The notes under the pieces: generated by a model
Databases searched by the model: none
Told to the model about the DNA's origin: nothing
Seen by the model: only the letters and a program-made list of their open reading frames with translations
Assembly: GCA_019915015.1 (NCBI GenBank)
Contig: JAHBBC010000015.1
Location: 372,001 to 436,000, forward strand
Source of the DNA: Auriscalpium vulgare
Taxonomy: Eukaryota; Basidiomycota; Agaricomycetes; Russulales; Auriscalpiaceae
DNA length: 64,000 nt
Reading direction: 5' to 3'
Made by a program: the position numbers and the translations under genes
In this document: positions 25,901 through 36,946 of the stretch, piece after piece
Layout of the letters: every line of letters starts with the position of its first letter
Numbering within the stretch: position 1 is the first letter of the stretch

Positions 25901-26430
25901 TCGAGAGCCTGATCTCTCAGCAAAACAACCCGCCATCTGGCATGACGCAGCGCCCACAATGGTGGTCTACCGCCATGACGCTGGGTCATTTGGAGTCGAA
26001 GCTCCACGCGGCGAAGGTGTTGGACAGCGGCCAGGAGTATAAGCAGTTCCTACTCGTGTACGCCAAGAAAATCGCCGACGAAGGTTTCAGGGGCAAAGCC
26101 GAAGAGCTGGTCAAGGAACTATTTGGCCCCATTTATTGGTGCGTATATGTTGTATGACTTGCTTGGCGGGGTGCTCACTTTGTGCCTTTGCGTTTGTATC
26201 ATAGGCGACCGGGGATGGCAAAAGAAGACGGGTGGACACCTTCGATTCTGGGCCTGACGAAGCGAGAGCTGCTCAGAGATGTACTGGGGATCTTCGGTAT
26301 GTTTCCAATAACTGGCTGTCAGTGAGGCACGGCTCACTCTTGCGCAACAGCTCGCAGTAAGACGCTCACGAAGCTCGCGATGGATTGGCAAGATTTATTG
26401 AAAAAGGCGTCAATCTCCAGCGAGGATTAG
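22985..26430 (+). CDS. HIR1: HIR complex subunit HIR1/HIRA histone chaperone
   Basis: Replication-independent H3-H4 chaperone and histone-gene corepressor, nuclear. Starts MKFTKPSWITHG, as in HIRA proteins, and ends LLKKASISSED. The N-terminal half is a WD40 propeller: VHVHPDGSRIATGGLDARIR, MHTGPVLCVRWAHSGRWLAS, DVTDLAWSPEDRYLASVGLD, QGFVKGVCWDPVGEFLATQS and STFFRRLSWSPDGAHITASN. The low-complexity linker holds NKLVAKRNTKRRAHA, in the place of the Asf1-binding B domain (resemblance only). The C-terminal HIRA domain includes TLWLDYLPSPVIMLTATQHF and AVGMLDGTLNIYS. About ten exons, all with small GT-AG introns. I traced most joins; none showed a frameshift. About 900 residues. Confidence 0.9.
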
Positions 26431-27136
26431 TCCAGTCTGTGATCTCGTTTTGTATCCTTCCTGAGTTTATCTCTGGGTCCTGTACTGTTGCTGGTATCTT
26501 TTTATACGTGCTTTCTGAAACGAGTGGCGGCCTCGTGGGAAATTGGGAAGCATTCGCACAAAATGTCGTCTCGTTCCCCACACAAGTTAAAGGTGTCATG
26601 GCATAGTACTTCTTTCTTTTTCTGCTCGCGCGCTTTTACTCTGGTGAGTGTCAGCTGATGCAGTTTTTGTTGCCTTTGATGTCCCAGATCTGCTGCGTCT
26701 CGTCGCTTCATTTCGTCCTAACCTTTTGCTGAAGCACGCAAGTATGGGCTATGTCTCATTCGCAATCGATACGATAAAGCACCAACGAGCGTGAAAAGCT
26801 GGAACCTCGTAAGTGCTTGACGAGTGCATCGGGTGCACTTACTTCTTATCTGTCGAAAGGTGCAAGACGAAGCGCATCTTACGCCATAGGAACATTCGTT
26901 CCACGCCATATGTGTCGCTCCCATCATGGCCACTCCGGCCTTCCCAGCTCCTGTGACCCAGCCATCTTCGCATGGTCGATGATTTACTCCCCAGACTTCG
27001 CAACGTACCACCCAGATGATGTGCTTCGGGCGGTCCGCCGTCTGCCCTGGTGCCTCCATTTCCCCCACCTTTAAAGCAATGAACTGCCCTGCGAGAGCAT
27101 TCGCTCGAGCCACTTTTTGGCTTTGCAGAGCCCACG
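26431..27136. other. Intergenic region
   Basis: 700 nt between HIR1 and the MFS gene on the same strand: 3' UTR and promoter. No gene supported. Confidence 0.45.
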
Positions 27137-29766
27137 ATGGATTCTTCGAACCTCTCACCGGCTGTCCTCGCTGACATCGCCCCGGCAGGCGCTCATGCTC
27201 CAAAGGCCTCCTCCATCTCGTCTGGCTACTCCCTCGACAAGAAGTCTGCGGACATCTATCTGCATCGGGTCTCTACTTCTGACCTGGTCGAGCCGGACCC
27301 TGTGGAGGAAACGCGTGTTACAGAGTTCCTCCTCAGGCGCAAAGCCAAGGTAGACCCGGATGCCATCGCGACGAAGCGCTCTGTCTTCGACGATCCGGTT
27401 CTGGCGAAGCATTACTGGCCCAAGGACACCTACGAGAATCGCCATCGCTTTGACCCTGATGCGCGGTGGACGTACCGCGAAGAACAGGTGAGCCTCTCAA
27501 CGCCTGTTGTCTTCGATGCGCTGAACAATCTCTAGGCTATCGTTCGGAAGATCGACTGGAGGGTCATGTTTTGGGCAGCTATATCGTTCTCGGCGTTGAA
27601 CCTCGACCGGAACAATCTGGGCGCCGCCAACTCCGATAACCTCTTGGGCGATTTGGGGCTCTCCACCGACGGTATGTAATCCCATGCCTAAGCCACGGTT
27701 ATTGCCTGACCTTGCAGCAGACTTCAATTGGGGCAACAGTATCTTCCGGCTCGCTTTTCTGTGCGCTGAGCTGCCCTCGCAGATGGTGTCCAAGCGGGTT
27801 CGTCTTATGTTCACCTGACTATGTGTCATGCTGATTTGTATTTCAGCTGGGACCGGATCGTTGGATTCCGACGCAGATGTGCGCATGGAGTGAGTTTGCC
27901 TGTCTGGAAAATGCCTTCAGCTGCTGACGAGGGCCTAGGTGTCGTGACAATTTGCCAGTTTTGGTTGTCAGGGAGAACCTCGTTCTTCGTTACTCGCGCG
28001 CTCCTCGGGTGAGTGAATAACCATACGGCGTCAACGTACTGAGCTTCAACTATTCATGATGATAGCTTTATTCAAGGAGGGTGCGTTGATAAGGTCTTCT
28101 TCTTAGGTGTATCACCTGCTCATAAGCGTCGCTGATTTCAGATTCATTCCCGACCTCATTCTATACCTGTCGTGTAATTCGTTTGTTGACTCGTCTGTGG
28201 CTATTTGCTCTTGACTAACTATGGAAACGTAGACTTCTACACGAAGTATGAACTTCCTTACCGATTGAGTTTGTTCTGGATGTCGTCGAACCTCTGCTCT
28301 ATTATCGCGAGCTTCATCGCGTTCGGTGTTTTGCATATGCGGGGCGTCCAGGGCAAGGCCGGTTGGAGGTATGTTCTTCGTTGATTAGAGCAATTGAACA
28401 TTTGTACTTATTCGTCTCGATAGGTGGCTTTTCCTCGTCGAGTGAGCTCACTTCGACAACTGCTCGTCATACTTCCTGACATTCGCCTCCTTCAGGGGTA
28501 TCATCACTCTCGTTATTGGCATCACAACCTTCTTCCAGATGCCTCCCTCGCCAACGCAGACCAAGGCTTGGTTTCGTCCGAATGGATGGTTCACGGAGCG
28601 AGAAGAGACCATCGTCGTGTCGCGTGTTCTCCGCGATGACCCTACGAAGGTGGGCGCGAAGCTCTGCATTTTCGAAAATTTTGTCGTGATTGCGTTGTTT
28701 TCACAGGGCGACATGCACAACCGCGAGGGTCTGACGCTGAAGAGGCTGTGGACGGCGATATGGGACTATGATCTTTGGCCAATCTACATCCTGTAAGTAA
28801 TGGGGGTTCATCGTGAGGCACCGGAATTGCAGCTAACCTGTCATCCAGCGGCCTTATGTTCGGCATCCCCACTGGTCCACCAGCGACATACTTGACTCTT
28901 TCTCTACGAAACCTTGGGTACGGGGGGAAAATCCCATGGTTGTCTTGTGGCTGACGCGCCCCCCTCCCAGATTCGATACATTCCACACGAACCTGCTCAC
29001 GATACCCTCAAGTGTGCTTGGCATAATCTCCATGTTTGGCATCACCTTCATCTCTGAGCGCGTCAACGACCGGTCCTTCGTAGCCATGGCGCAAGATCTG
29101 TGGGGTCTTCCTTTCATCGTGGCCATTTACTGTCTGCCTGTCCACCCGAACCAGTGGTTGTTCTTCGTAAGTCTCCTTGAAGTCGGACTTAGCTTTATGC
29201 CAGCTGACACGGCGCCTGGGAACAGGGATTGACTACTGCCCTGCTCGCATACCCGTACACACATCCCATTCAAGTGGCGTGGTGCTCCCGAAATGCTGGA
29301 GCGGTAGCGAGTCGTACGGTGAACGCCTCGCTATATAATATGTGCGTTAGATGGACGCTTGGCAGGCTTGCTGAAACTGACCCATGCACGATCAGGTTCG
29401 TCCAGGCGAGCTCGGTAATCTACTCTCAAATTTATCGCACAGACGACGCGCCACGATGTACGGCAGATTCTTTCAGCTAATGTGCTAGATTGCGCTGACT
29501 TAGTGCCTGTCAGACCGGCGAGGCAACCGGGTGCTGATTGCAATCTCTGTGGTTAATATCACCATCCTCTATCCAGGGACGAAACTCTACTACATATGGC
29601 GTAACAAGCAGCGCGCGAAGATATGGGATGCTATGACACGTGAGGTAAGATTGTTGCGTACTTGCCAATAGACTGAAAACCTAATTACTCGCAGCAACAA
29701 TCTGAGTATCTCACCACAACGAAAGATGTGGGGAATAGGCGTCTTGACTTTAGATTTGCCCATTAA
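27137..29766 (+). CDS. MFS transporter of the allantoate-permease (Dal5/ACS) family
   Basis: Plasma-membrane proton symporter family for small carboxylated compounds (allantoate, vitamins, pantothenate); the substrate here is unknown. Long hydrophilic N-terminus (about 110 residues), then [20 protein letters not shown], which is the family's TM1 with the conserved Asp-Arg-Asn. Also seen: [40 protein letters not shown] (TM4/5 signature), [20 protein letters not shown] (TM6) and [20 protein letters not shown] (TM10). About eleven short introns; the ones I spliced keep the frame (for example TCGA|gtgagc before GIITLVI). Ends [14 protein letters not shown]. Twelve membrane segments expected. Appears intact. 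Confidence 0.88.
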
Positions 29767-29908
29767 AAGATTCTGCTCGTGCAGTGACAGGTGACAAGAA
29801 TTGAGGATTTTCGATTATTGTTCACTTGCCTTTATATTTTCAAAGTAAATGTGTTGTGTTCGATTGATGAAAGGTATGTCGATATGCAGGTATGTAATAG
29901 TAGTGATG

Positions 29909-30912
29909 TCAAACGGTCGACGGGTGTAACTGGATGAGATTGCCAGGTACAGTAACTCTCTGGCATACGGGGCAGTTCAGCTCCTTCCGAAGACTCTGAT
30001 GAATACAGCTAAAAGGGTTTGTCAGAAATGCAAGACGATCGTTTTTATGTTGACCTACGAAGTACAGAAAACATGGCCGCAGCGAGTGGCGCTGCTCTTC
30101 GCCGGGGCTTTGAGACAGATTGGACACTTAATCTTCATGCACTCCGCACGAGCGTGTTCCTCATCCTTTAATGACATGGTCTCTACTTCTTCGTAAAGCG
30201 CCAGCGCCTCGCCTTTCTCAACAAACGGATCGGAGTCGACAGAGGTAATATCCTGGCAGAAAGTGAGTACTATGATAAGAGGAGTACTGGGCAAAGAAAC
30301 TCACCACCAACACCCCGTCACCATCAATGCTGCTAGAGGAGTACCCGGAGGAAGTATCATCCTCGAAAAAATCGTCAATCTCATCCTCCTCCCAATAATC
30401 TTCGAATGAAATGTCATCACACATCTCCGCCGTAAGTGCCGCGATGCGATCGTTCTCCTCAGGATACCTGACGCGACCGTAGGCATCTTCCCAACCAGTA
30501 GGAAGATCGTCGTCGTCTTCGTCTTCGTCGTCATCATCATCGTCACTATCGTCGCGATGAACAGCCGCCGTCTCAGTGTGCTAAAAATGTTGAGCGTTAG
30601 TATGTGTCGTCACAATTAGGGGTAAAAGACTCACAACTTTCAGACCAGCAGGCGTTTTGAAGTGACGCTCGCAGACAGAACAATAATTGTGACGCAGTGA
30701 ACACGTCCAATGCTGTCATCTGTCTCAGTCAACTGATCCGCAAGAGAACATACGAGACCCACCGTCCTCAAAGAATTTTTGTTTGCAAAACGAACATTGC
30801 AGCTGCTGCACTCTGGGTGGTTCGTCGACATTTGAACGTGCGTGACTCGTGCGTCCGCGGAAGGAAAGTACTTGTCGCACAAGGTGCAATATGCCAAGTC
30901 GACCACGAGCAT
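29909..30912 (-). CDS. C2H2 zinc-finger plus C-terminal RING protein (smaller copy)
   Basis: Starts MLVVDLAYCTLCDKYFPSAD at 30912. N-terminal C2H2-like fingers: YCTLCDKYF...HVQMSTNH, HPECSSCNVRFANKNSLRTH and YCSVCERHFKTPAGLKVHTE. Then a very acidic stretch (runs of Asp/Glu around 30330-30560) and a C-terminal RING: CPICLKAPAKSSATRCGHVF, CTSCIHQSLRKE and CPVCQ, which fits C3HC4 spacing. RING domains usually act as E3 ubiquitin ligases; the fingers could bind nucleic acid. Five or so exons with short introns; stop TGA at 29909. The same arrangement recurs in the larger gene at 38861. No named orthologue recognised. Confidence 0.75.
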
Positions 30913-31122
30913 TGCTTTAATAATGTGAGGAGAGATTTGAGATGAGGGTATGTTGTGTATGGGTATGCTGAATGCAGTGGGAAGTAGGCAATGAATGATA
31001 AAAATCAGTAATGACGAGGTTTATATACCTTTGCGGATGACCGACGAGTGCTGTGCGACATGACGAGCGTTGGCATCGCATGACATCGAATTTACGATGT
31101 TTGGAAGGTATGATGCAGCGGC

Positions 31123-31185
31123 CGGAAGGCGGAAGTCGGAAGGCGGAAGTCGGATGGCGGAAGTCGGATGGCGGATGGCGGGTCG
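31123..31185. repeat. GGAAGTCGGAWGGC minisatellite
   Basis: About four to five imperfect copies of a 14 bp unit (GGAAGGCGGAAGTC / GGATGGCGGAAGTC), G-rich on the plus strand. Intergenic. Confidence 0.75.
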
Positions 31186-31458
31186 GGTCCCTGCACTGGA
31201 TGACAGTCGTGAAATGACGAGGATAGACGTCAGAAAACGGGAAGAGCAGACTAAACTTCGAGTGAGACACTACGTAGGCCGTGCACTACCTGGGTATCGC
31301 AATTACTCTGCTGAAAGTTTCGTTACTCTCAGTGACACCGATACCTGCCGACAATATTATTTGATCAGCATAAAATGATGTGCAGCGTCTGCACAAGGCT
31401 TACTTATGGGAGGCGAAGCAAGTTGTAGACGACTTGTGATTGAGACCGGAGTCAACTT

Positions 31459-31480
31459 TGACGTCGAAACATCGACGTCA
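31459..31480. repeat. Perfect 9 bp inverted repeat (hairpin)
   Basis: TGACGTCGA and TCGACGTCA separated by AACA. Could be a binding site for a dimeric bZIP-type factor or just chance; no gene start lies close by. Confidence 0.5.
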
Positions 31481-32399
31481 GAGTGAGACAACCACTACGT
31501 CGCCACTGTGACGCTGGGTAGCTGTGCGTCATCACAACAGCAGCGACAGCAAAATGTATACTGTGAAGTGAAGAGCATAACACCGCCGCCTAAGTAGTAG
31601 TAATCATAACGAAATGTCATCGAAGTGACGGTTACCGAGTCGCGAGCAGCTACCTCCGCCTCAGCATCAGTCAGCAGATAGCAAGTCGACGCGTAAGAGC
31701 AGCGCATGAGACAGGAGCCATTGAATTTCGGACTATTCGTGATGTAGATACACTCTGCAGAGATAGCGTGTTCCATGGGAAGGGCTCAAGGCTTGACGCA
31801 GCGGGTTTGTGCAGCAGAGAGCGATGAACAGAGTCTTGTCACCTCCCAGACATCAGAAGCGGCTGGAGGCGATGCCGAGTCTACCTAGAAATGAAACTTG
31901 ATAAGATGAAGCCAGTGCGTTTCGACATCCATTGGCGCCGTTGGCGCCGACCTGCAAAAGATTACGGTGGGGAGTAAGTCGTGGGCGCGAGCCACATTTT
32001 TCTCAAAGAAAGATGCAACATGCAGACTAGCACTCACCGTCTGCAGTGGCCGAGTTCAAAGTTTCGAACTGTCGCATCAGTCAGTCAATGACGACCTCCG
32101 GACTCGGATTTGCTCCGGAGAGTGCCCTCGACTTAGCCCGCTACTATTGCGCAACGACCGCTTACGCGGCGCTCAACTTCCTCCAGATACTCAACGAGAA
32201 TTGAAGTGCATGCTGGAGGAGTCCGACTCGTGGGCAAGTGACTGTTGGGACGGGTTGGACAACTTGACAAGTCATCGATATCCGGCGGTGGCGTGAGATA
32301 CAAACTTGAAGCTGCGTCCCGGGCCACCGTGACAAGCCTGCAAGGAGTCTGCAAGTCCACAGTGGCATTCACTCAAGTTATTTCAAGTAACGTTCAACC

Positions 32400-32787
32400 T
32401 TGGTCGCTAGGTCGACTCTGAACTCGCCTATCCGAAAAACTCACGACTCCATCCTGCTCTGCACCGAACCAAACACGACGCTGTCCCAGGCCCTCGTACA
32501 GCTACCTATCGAAGCAGCATCCGAGTACCTTGCCAAGCCTCTTTCAATAGTCAATGGCTTGCGAGATGGACAAGGAGAGCGGCCCAAAGTATGTACCCAA
32601 GTCAATAATCCTGTCCGCCCTAACGATCGACCACACTCAGCGAGTTCTGGTCATCCCTTCTTCGCGTGCCACGCGTGCCCATGTAAGACGGCATGACAAG
32701 ACGAGCGGCGCTAACTCAAAGCGGGCCGCGGCGACGGAGACGACGGACGGGAAGAGCAGAAAGGCGAAGGTGAAGAAGTCGACGTGA
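32400..32787 (+). CDS. Small spliced hypothetical protein, 5' end unresolved
   Basis: Two exons, up to 32588 and 32641-32787, joined by a textbook 52 nt intron (GTATGT, branch cctaacg, CAG). The spliced frame reads RKTHDSILLCTEPNTTLSQA, then PIEAASEYLAKPLSIVNG and RVLVIPSSRATRAHVRRHDK, ending in a Lys-rich tail KSRKAKVKKST. No ATG is found in frame in exon 1, so an upstream exon is likely. An unspliced alternative starting at ATG 32554 shares the second part. Family not recognised; the basic tail suggests nucleic-acid binding, which is a guess. Confidence 0.4.
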
Positions 32788-33156
32788 TGTTGGGCTTGAA
32801 GATCTGACCCTAAGCTCTTGATGATGCTTTACATATCCCAGGTTACACTGCACTCGTTGACTTGAGGCTTTGTAGCCGGACAGACGAGAACGCGGCCGTG
32901 TTATTGAACAGTCAGGCGAGCCTTCACCTCGACGGAAGTCCAGGAAGTGTCCGCCTTGACGGCCGTGTGTCGATATATGATCGCAGTCGTGTCCCGTTGC
33001 TTCAGTCTGATCAAATAGACGCAAGAAAGCTGAAGACGAGACGCACGTCGCCGGGTCGCAAGCGTTGTGGCGGGGGCGGCCCGGCATCGGGCCGACGGCG
33101 GGCGAGGGCGCTAAAATCGATTCAGGCGGGCGCTCGACGAGGTGCAAGAAACTTGC
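32788..33156. other. Intergenic region upstream of PET117
   Basis: 370 nt of 3' UTR and promoter; no gene seen. Confidence 0.45.
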
Positions 33157-33454
33157 ATGTCGCGTGCCGCAAAGGCGACTCTCATAGGGTCCCTCCTCGT
33201 CTCGGGCCTCGTCGTGTGGGGTGTGCATTACCAGCAGCAGCAGGAGCATGAGGTGCGTCGAGTTGCCCATCTAATCTGCAGTGTTGACATTGTGGGTGCA
33301 GCGCATGTATCAGGGCGTCCTCCGGGATGACGAGCGCAGACGGGAGAAAATGAAGCAGCGCGAGGATGACTACATCCAGTCGCAGAGGAAGAGGGAGATC
33401 TACGAGCGCGTGCAGCGCGTTGGGACGGGCGGGGCCGACAACCCACCGTCGTAG
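33157..33454 (+). CDS. PET117: Pet117, mitochondrial cytochrome c oxidase assembly factor
   Basis: 82-residue mitochondrial protein that supports cytochrome c oxidase assembly, in yeast by stabilising the haem A synthase Cox15. Two exons, 33157-33252 and 33302-33454. Start MSRAAKATLIGSLLVSGLVV is the family's membrane segment, followed by WGVHYQQQQEHE and the signature MYQGVLRDDERR, then a charged helix (KMKQREDDYIQSQRKREIYE). Size and intronic position fit the family. Intact. The short size makes it easy to miss in annotation. Confidence 0.9.
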
Positions 33455-34460
33455 GTGCGTGTGTCGCCAGTCATGAAATGCACGGCGCCCGCTCACGCCA
33501 GCCTCTTCAGATCTTTCCAGGTACGGTAGAGCTGTGACCTGGCTTGTTGCCCAAGTCCCCTATCAGACTCGAAGGTTGCCATGAATGGGATAGCTTTCCA
33601 CTGTCGTCGCTCTGTACTGAGGCCTGCCCTTGCGCGGGAGACTGTGACAGTCGTCTGGTTGAACCATAGGTTACTCGAAGCAAAATCGAAGATCGCTTGG
33701 AGAGGCCCAATAAATGCCGTCCAGCAATCGGATACTTACAGGTACTAAGACTCTGAGAGGATGTCTGAGGATAGTAATCTGTATCATGTCTGTCTATCCC
33801 ATCCCGCCTGTCCCATCCCGCCTGCGTCTTTACCATTGGAGCCTGTTATTTGCTGACGTTGTGCGCGCGCTGCCGTGTGTTCAGCCTCAGCGACTCCCTG
33901 TATAACGGACGTTATTACTGTAATAAAACTCATGCTGTGGCGGGCGCTTCCATCTAGTTAAATTCAGACTCGTGTAGTGATGCGGCGACTTGTCCGCAAC
34001 TGCAACATTCACCACGTCCGGAAAATGCCTCCGTCAACAGATCTCTGTCATGTTCCTCCCGAATACCACAGTTGGAGGCGCCCTACGCCCTTCCCATTGA
34101 CTGCGCAATTTTTTCTGCCTTTCTCACCGTCGCAGTCGTGGCCGAGGTTCTCGTCCAACCGGCACGTGGACATTCTGCATCTATGCTCAGCATATCCACG
34201 GGTGCTTTCTCGAGCTCTTTGTCAACAGCGCATCAGGAATGAACACACATAAGCCGACGGTGGCTGCAAGGATGACATTGACACGGGGGCTAGGGTCACG
34301 GTGCTCGGTCGGGAGACGATACCGCCCGCTAGCCGCCAGCCGAACCGATTGCACCATATTTAACTCGTTAGCCCCCTGTCGTCTCCCTTATCCACCGACC
34401 CCGCCGTCTCGCATCGTACTCCCCTCTTCCATCCGTAATATTAACACCACAAGTGCAACC
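33455..34460. other. 1 kb intergenic region
   Basis: No gene supported. A short direct repeat (cccatcccgcctg, twice) sits at 33798-33827. The part before 34461 should be the promoter of the DUF4336-type gene. Confidence 0.45.
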
Positions 34461-35579
34461 ATGAGCGACGTAGTTATCCGCGAGGTATATACGTCCCTCC
34501 CACGCTTGATTACAGGTGTTGATGGGGAATGTCCAGGTCACGAAGGACGTCTGGACCTTCTCAAAGTGCGTGCCATCCCACTGACATCTGCTACCTGCTG
34601 ACGCTGTGTTTTCCAAGACCATTCTCCCGCCTCGGTTTCTTGCGCATCGGCGGGCGCTCAACCGCTATCAAGCTCAAGACGGGTGACGTCTGGGTGCTCG
34701 CCTCAACGCCCCTCACGCCGGAGACCAAGACGACGATTGACTCGCTTGGCCCCGTCAAGTACATAGTCGGCGCGGACTCAGTGCACCACCTCTATCTCGG
34801 TATGTCGTTTCCGCTGTCGGACGCATGTTTCCCGCTGCTAATGCGTCATGGCGGCGTACAGGGGAATTCCACAAGGCGTACCCGGAGGCGCGCTTGGTAG
34901 CGGTGGAGGAGGCCGTGCAGAAGAAGAACCACGAGAAGCTTAACTGGCACGGATGTGAGTATCCCTATCCTTTACCGAAATGCGGCGTGAACCCAACTTT
35001 CTCATACAGGGTGGGGCGACAAGAACCAGGAGCCAACATTTGGCTTCGAGGATGAGATCAAGCATGTGTACGCACTACACTTTCCCCGCCCCTATTTCGC
35101 GAAACTGACCCGCCACACAGCTACTTCTCCGGCTTCAAAAACAAGGACGTCGCATTTTTCCACACCGAGAGCAAGACGCTCATTGTTGCCGACCTCCTCT
35201 TCAACTTGCCTGCTACCGAGCAGTATAAGAACTCGTGGTTTGGCAGTGGCGTGCCCGGCCTGAATTTACTCTTCGGCAACGCGTCGCCTTACACCGGTAT
35301 CCACCAGATGATGACCAAGTCGCTCGGAGTCGGACCAGAGTATGTCTTCTTCTATACAGAGAGCTCCCGCCATGCTGACCGCGTGGACTTGTAGCGCGAT
35401 GCGGCGCGACGCCAAGGCGGTCGCAGAGTGGGACTTCACGCGGGTCATTCCATGCCACGGGGTACGTCATTTGCATCAGCCCTGTGGGACATAAAAGTTC
35501 TGACTCTGCGTTGCAGGATGTCATTGAGAGTGATGGAAACAAAGCGTGGCGCTCTGCCTTCTCACACTGGTTGAATTGA
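34461..35579 (+). CDS. DUF4336 / metallo-beta-lactamase-fold-like protein
   Basis: Starts MSDVVIREV and ends SAFSHWLN. Matches the pattern of the DUF4336 family, a metallo-beta-lactamase-like fold of uncertain activity: KDVWTFSKPFSRLGFLRIGG, LASTPLTPETKTTIDSLGPV, YIVGADSVHHLYLGEFHKAY, HTESKTLIVADLLFNLPATE and RVIPCHGDVIESDG. The His-His in SVHHLYLG and the His in PCHGD could bind metal, but the classic HxHxDH motif is not seen. About seven exons; first introns at 34485 and 34569 keep the frame. About 270 residues. Cytosolic, since no signal peptide is visible. Confidence 0.75.
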
Positions 35580-36008
35580 GCGTTCCTTCGGGGTCCCGTT
35601 TGTTTGTGATGCATCTATCGTATTGGACTATGTACCATGTATAGGGTACCGAATTCTTCTAATGAACCTCTGCAATATTCCAATACTCAAAGCTGCTCCG
35701 TCGTCCGCGCTGTCGGTTCCCTGGTTGTGGATTGTCAGCGTTCCGCAGCACACGAGCCAGCAAAGTGGCGCTGCTCCGTAAGAGCAGGAACTACTTACCG
35801 TCTGGGCGCAGGAGGGTCTTAGATATCTCCGTTCCAGCGGAACCGCAGAGTGCGCGCGTTTCACGGCGACGCTGGGAGACAATCTGGCCTGATGGCTCAT
35901 CCCGCTCCCAGCCCTGGGCGCCACCGTGAGGATGTGTCTCGCCGTGAAACCGCAGCAATCGGCGTGAGACAGAGGCAAGATGAGCAAGCAGTACTTAGTG
36001 ATGTGCCC
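35580..36008. other. Convergent 3' intergenic region
   Basis: About 430 nt between the DUF4336-type gene and the membrane-protein gene, which converge here. No other feature seen. Confidence 0.5.
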
Positions 36009-36946
36009 TCATCTCGGGAGCTTGAGTATTGCTTCCTGGACCCGGCCGAACCATGGATATACGGCCGCTAAGCCTCCGAGCATCACGACGCCTATGACAC
36101 CAGCGGCGTAGTCCGTCCAGATGTTACCCGGCAAGTTAGGAGCCCGGTCCCGAGACGTATCGAGGCGTCCTGAAGTGACGCTCAGGAAATTGCACTTTGA
36201 TGGTCAGGGCAGATTGAACAAACCTTTCCTCCAGTACTTCAGAGTCAAGAGGATGACCTGCACAAGTGAGTGACGTCATGTGGTTGAGGAAGCGGGATGC
36301 AACGCACACATGAGATGACAGCGTCGACGAGTATTATGAGAAGCGTCGAGCCCGAGTGCAGCAAGCGCGATTGTGTGCGCGACCACCCAAGTGAAAGGAG
36401 TCTGGATACGGATGGCGGGGAAAAAGACAGGTTGCATAGCGTCGCGGGGAGAGCCAATAGAAACACAAGGAACGCTGTATAGGCAGGCTGCATGAGTGCG
36501 TTGCTCAAAATACGCGTCTCAGAGGCGACATACCGATAACACAAGATCGCGCGATCACGGGCGCATAGTCGACGTGGAACAGCCATACCAGCACCGGCGG
36601 CTCGACGGTTGCAAGCGAGTTGAGCCAGAGCAGCCTGCCCGCGACACAGCATCACCTTCACACTGCGGACGATTGACATAGGTGCTACTCACGCAATTGC
36701 GCAGATTACACCAAAGACAAAATCGAGCGTCGTGGGGTTGGCGTTCTCACCGCGGTAGGACAAAACCGCTTTGGGCACGCCGAAGGCGATGATGACGCCG
36801 GTGGTGAGCAGGAGTTGCCCGGTCACTTTGAAGAGGAGAGGTGGGCGGGGCGCGCGGGGGTCTGTGTGTGCTGCGAGCTCTAACTGTGCTGGGGGATACT
36901 GAATGGTGGGGGCGTCGGATAGAGGCCCAGGGTGCGGTATGCTCAT
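36009..36946 (-). CDS. Multi-pass membrane protein of unknown function
   Basis: Spliced by eye into about six exons with phases that agree: start MSIPHPGPLSDAPTIQYPPA at 36946, then membrane segments near LLFKVTGQLLLTTGVIIAFG, LDFVFGVICAIALLWLNSLA, AFLVFLLALPATLCNL, STLLIILVDAVISCVILLTL and YAAGVIGVVMLGGLAAVYPW, ending VQEAILKLPR. That gives roughly five transmembrane helices in about 250 residues, with a proline-rich cytosolic N-terminus. I do not recognise the family. The internal exon join at 36448 uses acceptor TACAG so that the hydrophobic frame continues; another acceptor would break it. Confidence 0.6.

Larger units (their letters stand above)
30913..32399. other. 1.5 kb region without a supported gene
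   Basis: Contains the upstream region of the C2H2/RING gene, a G-rich minisatellite at 31123-31185 and a perfect 9 bp hairpin at 31459-31480. ORFs have no recognisable motif. Confidence 0.4.

Noticed and set aside
31459..31480. Hairpin as a transcription terminator
   Set aside because: Nuclear fungal genes do not use such terminators and no gene ends there.
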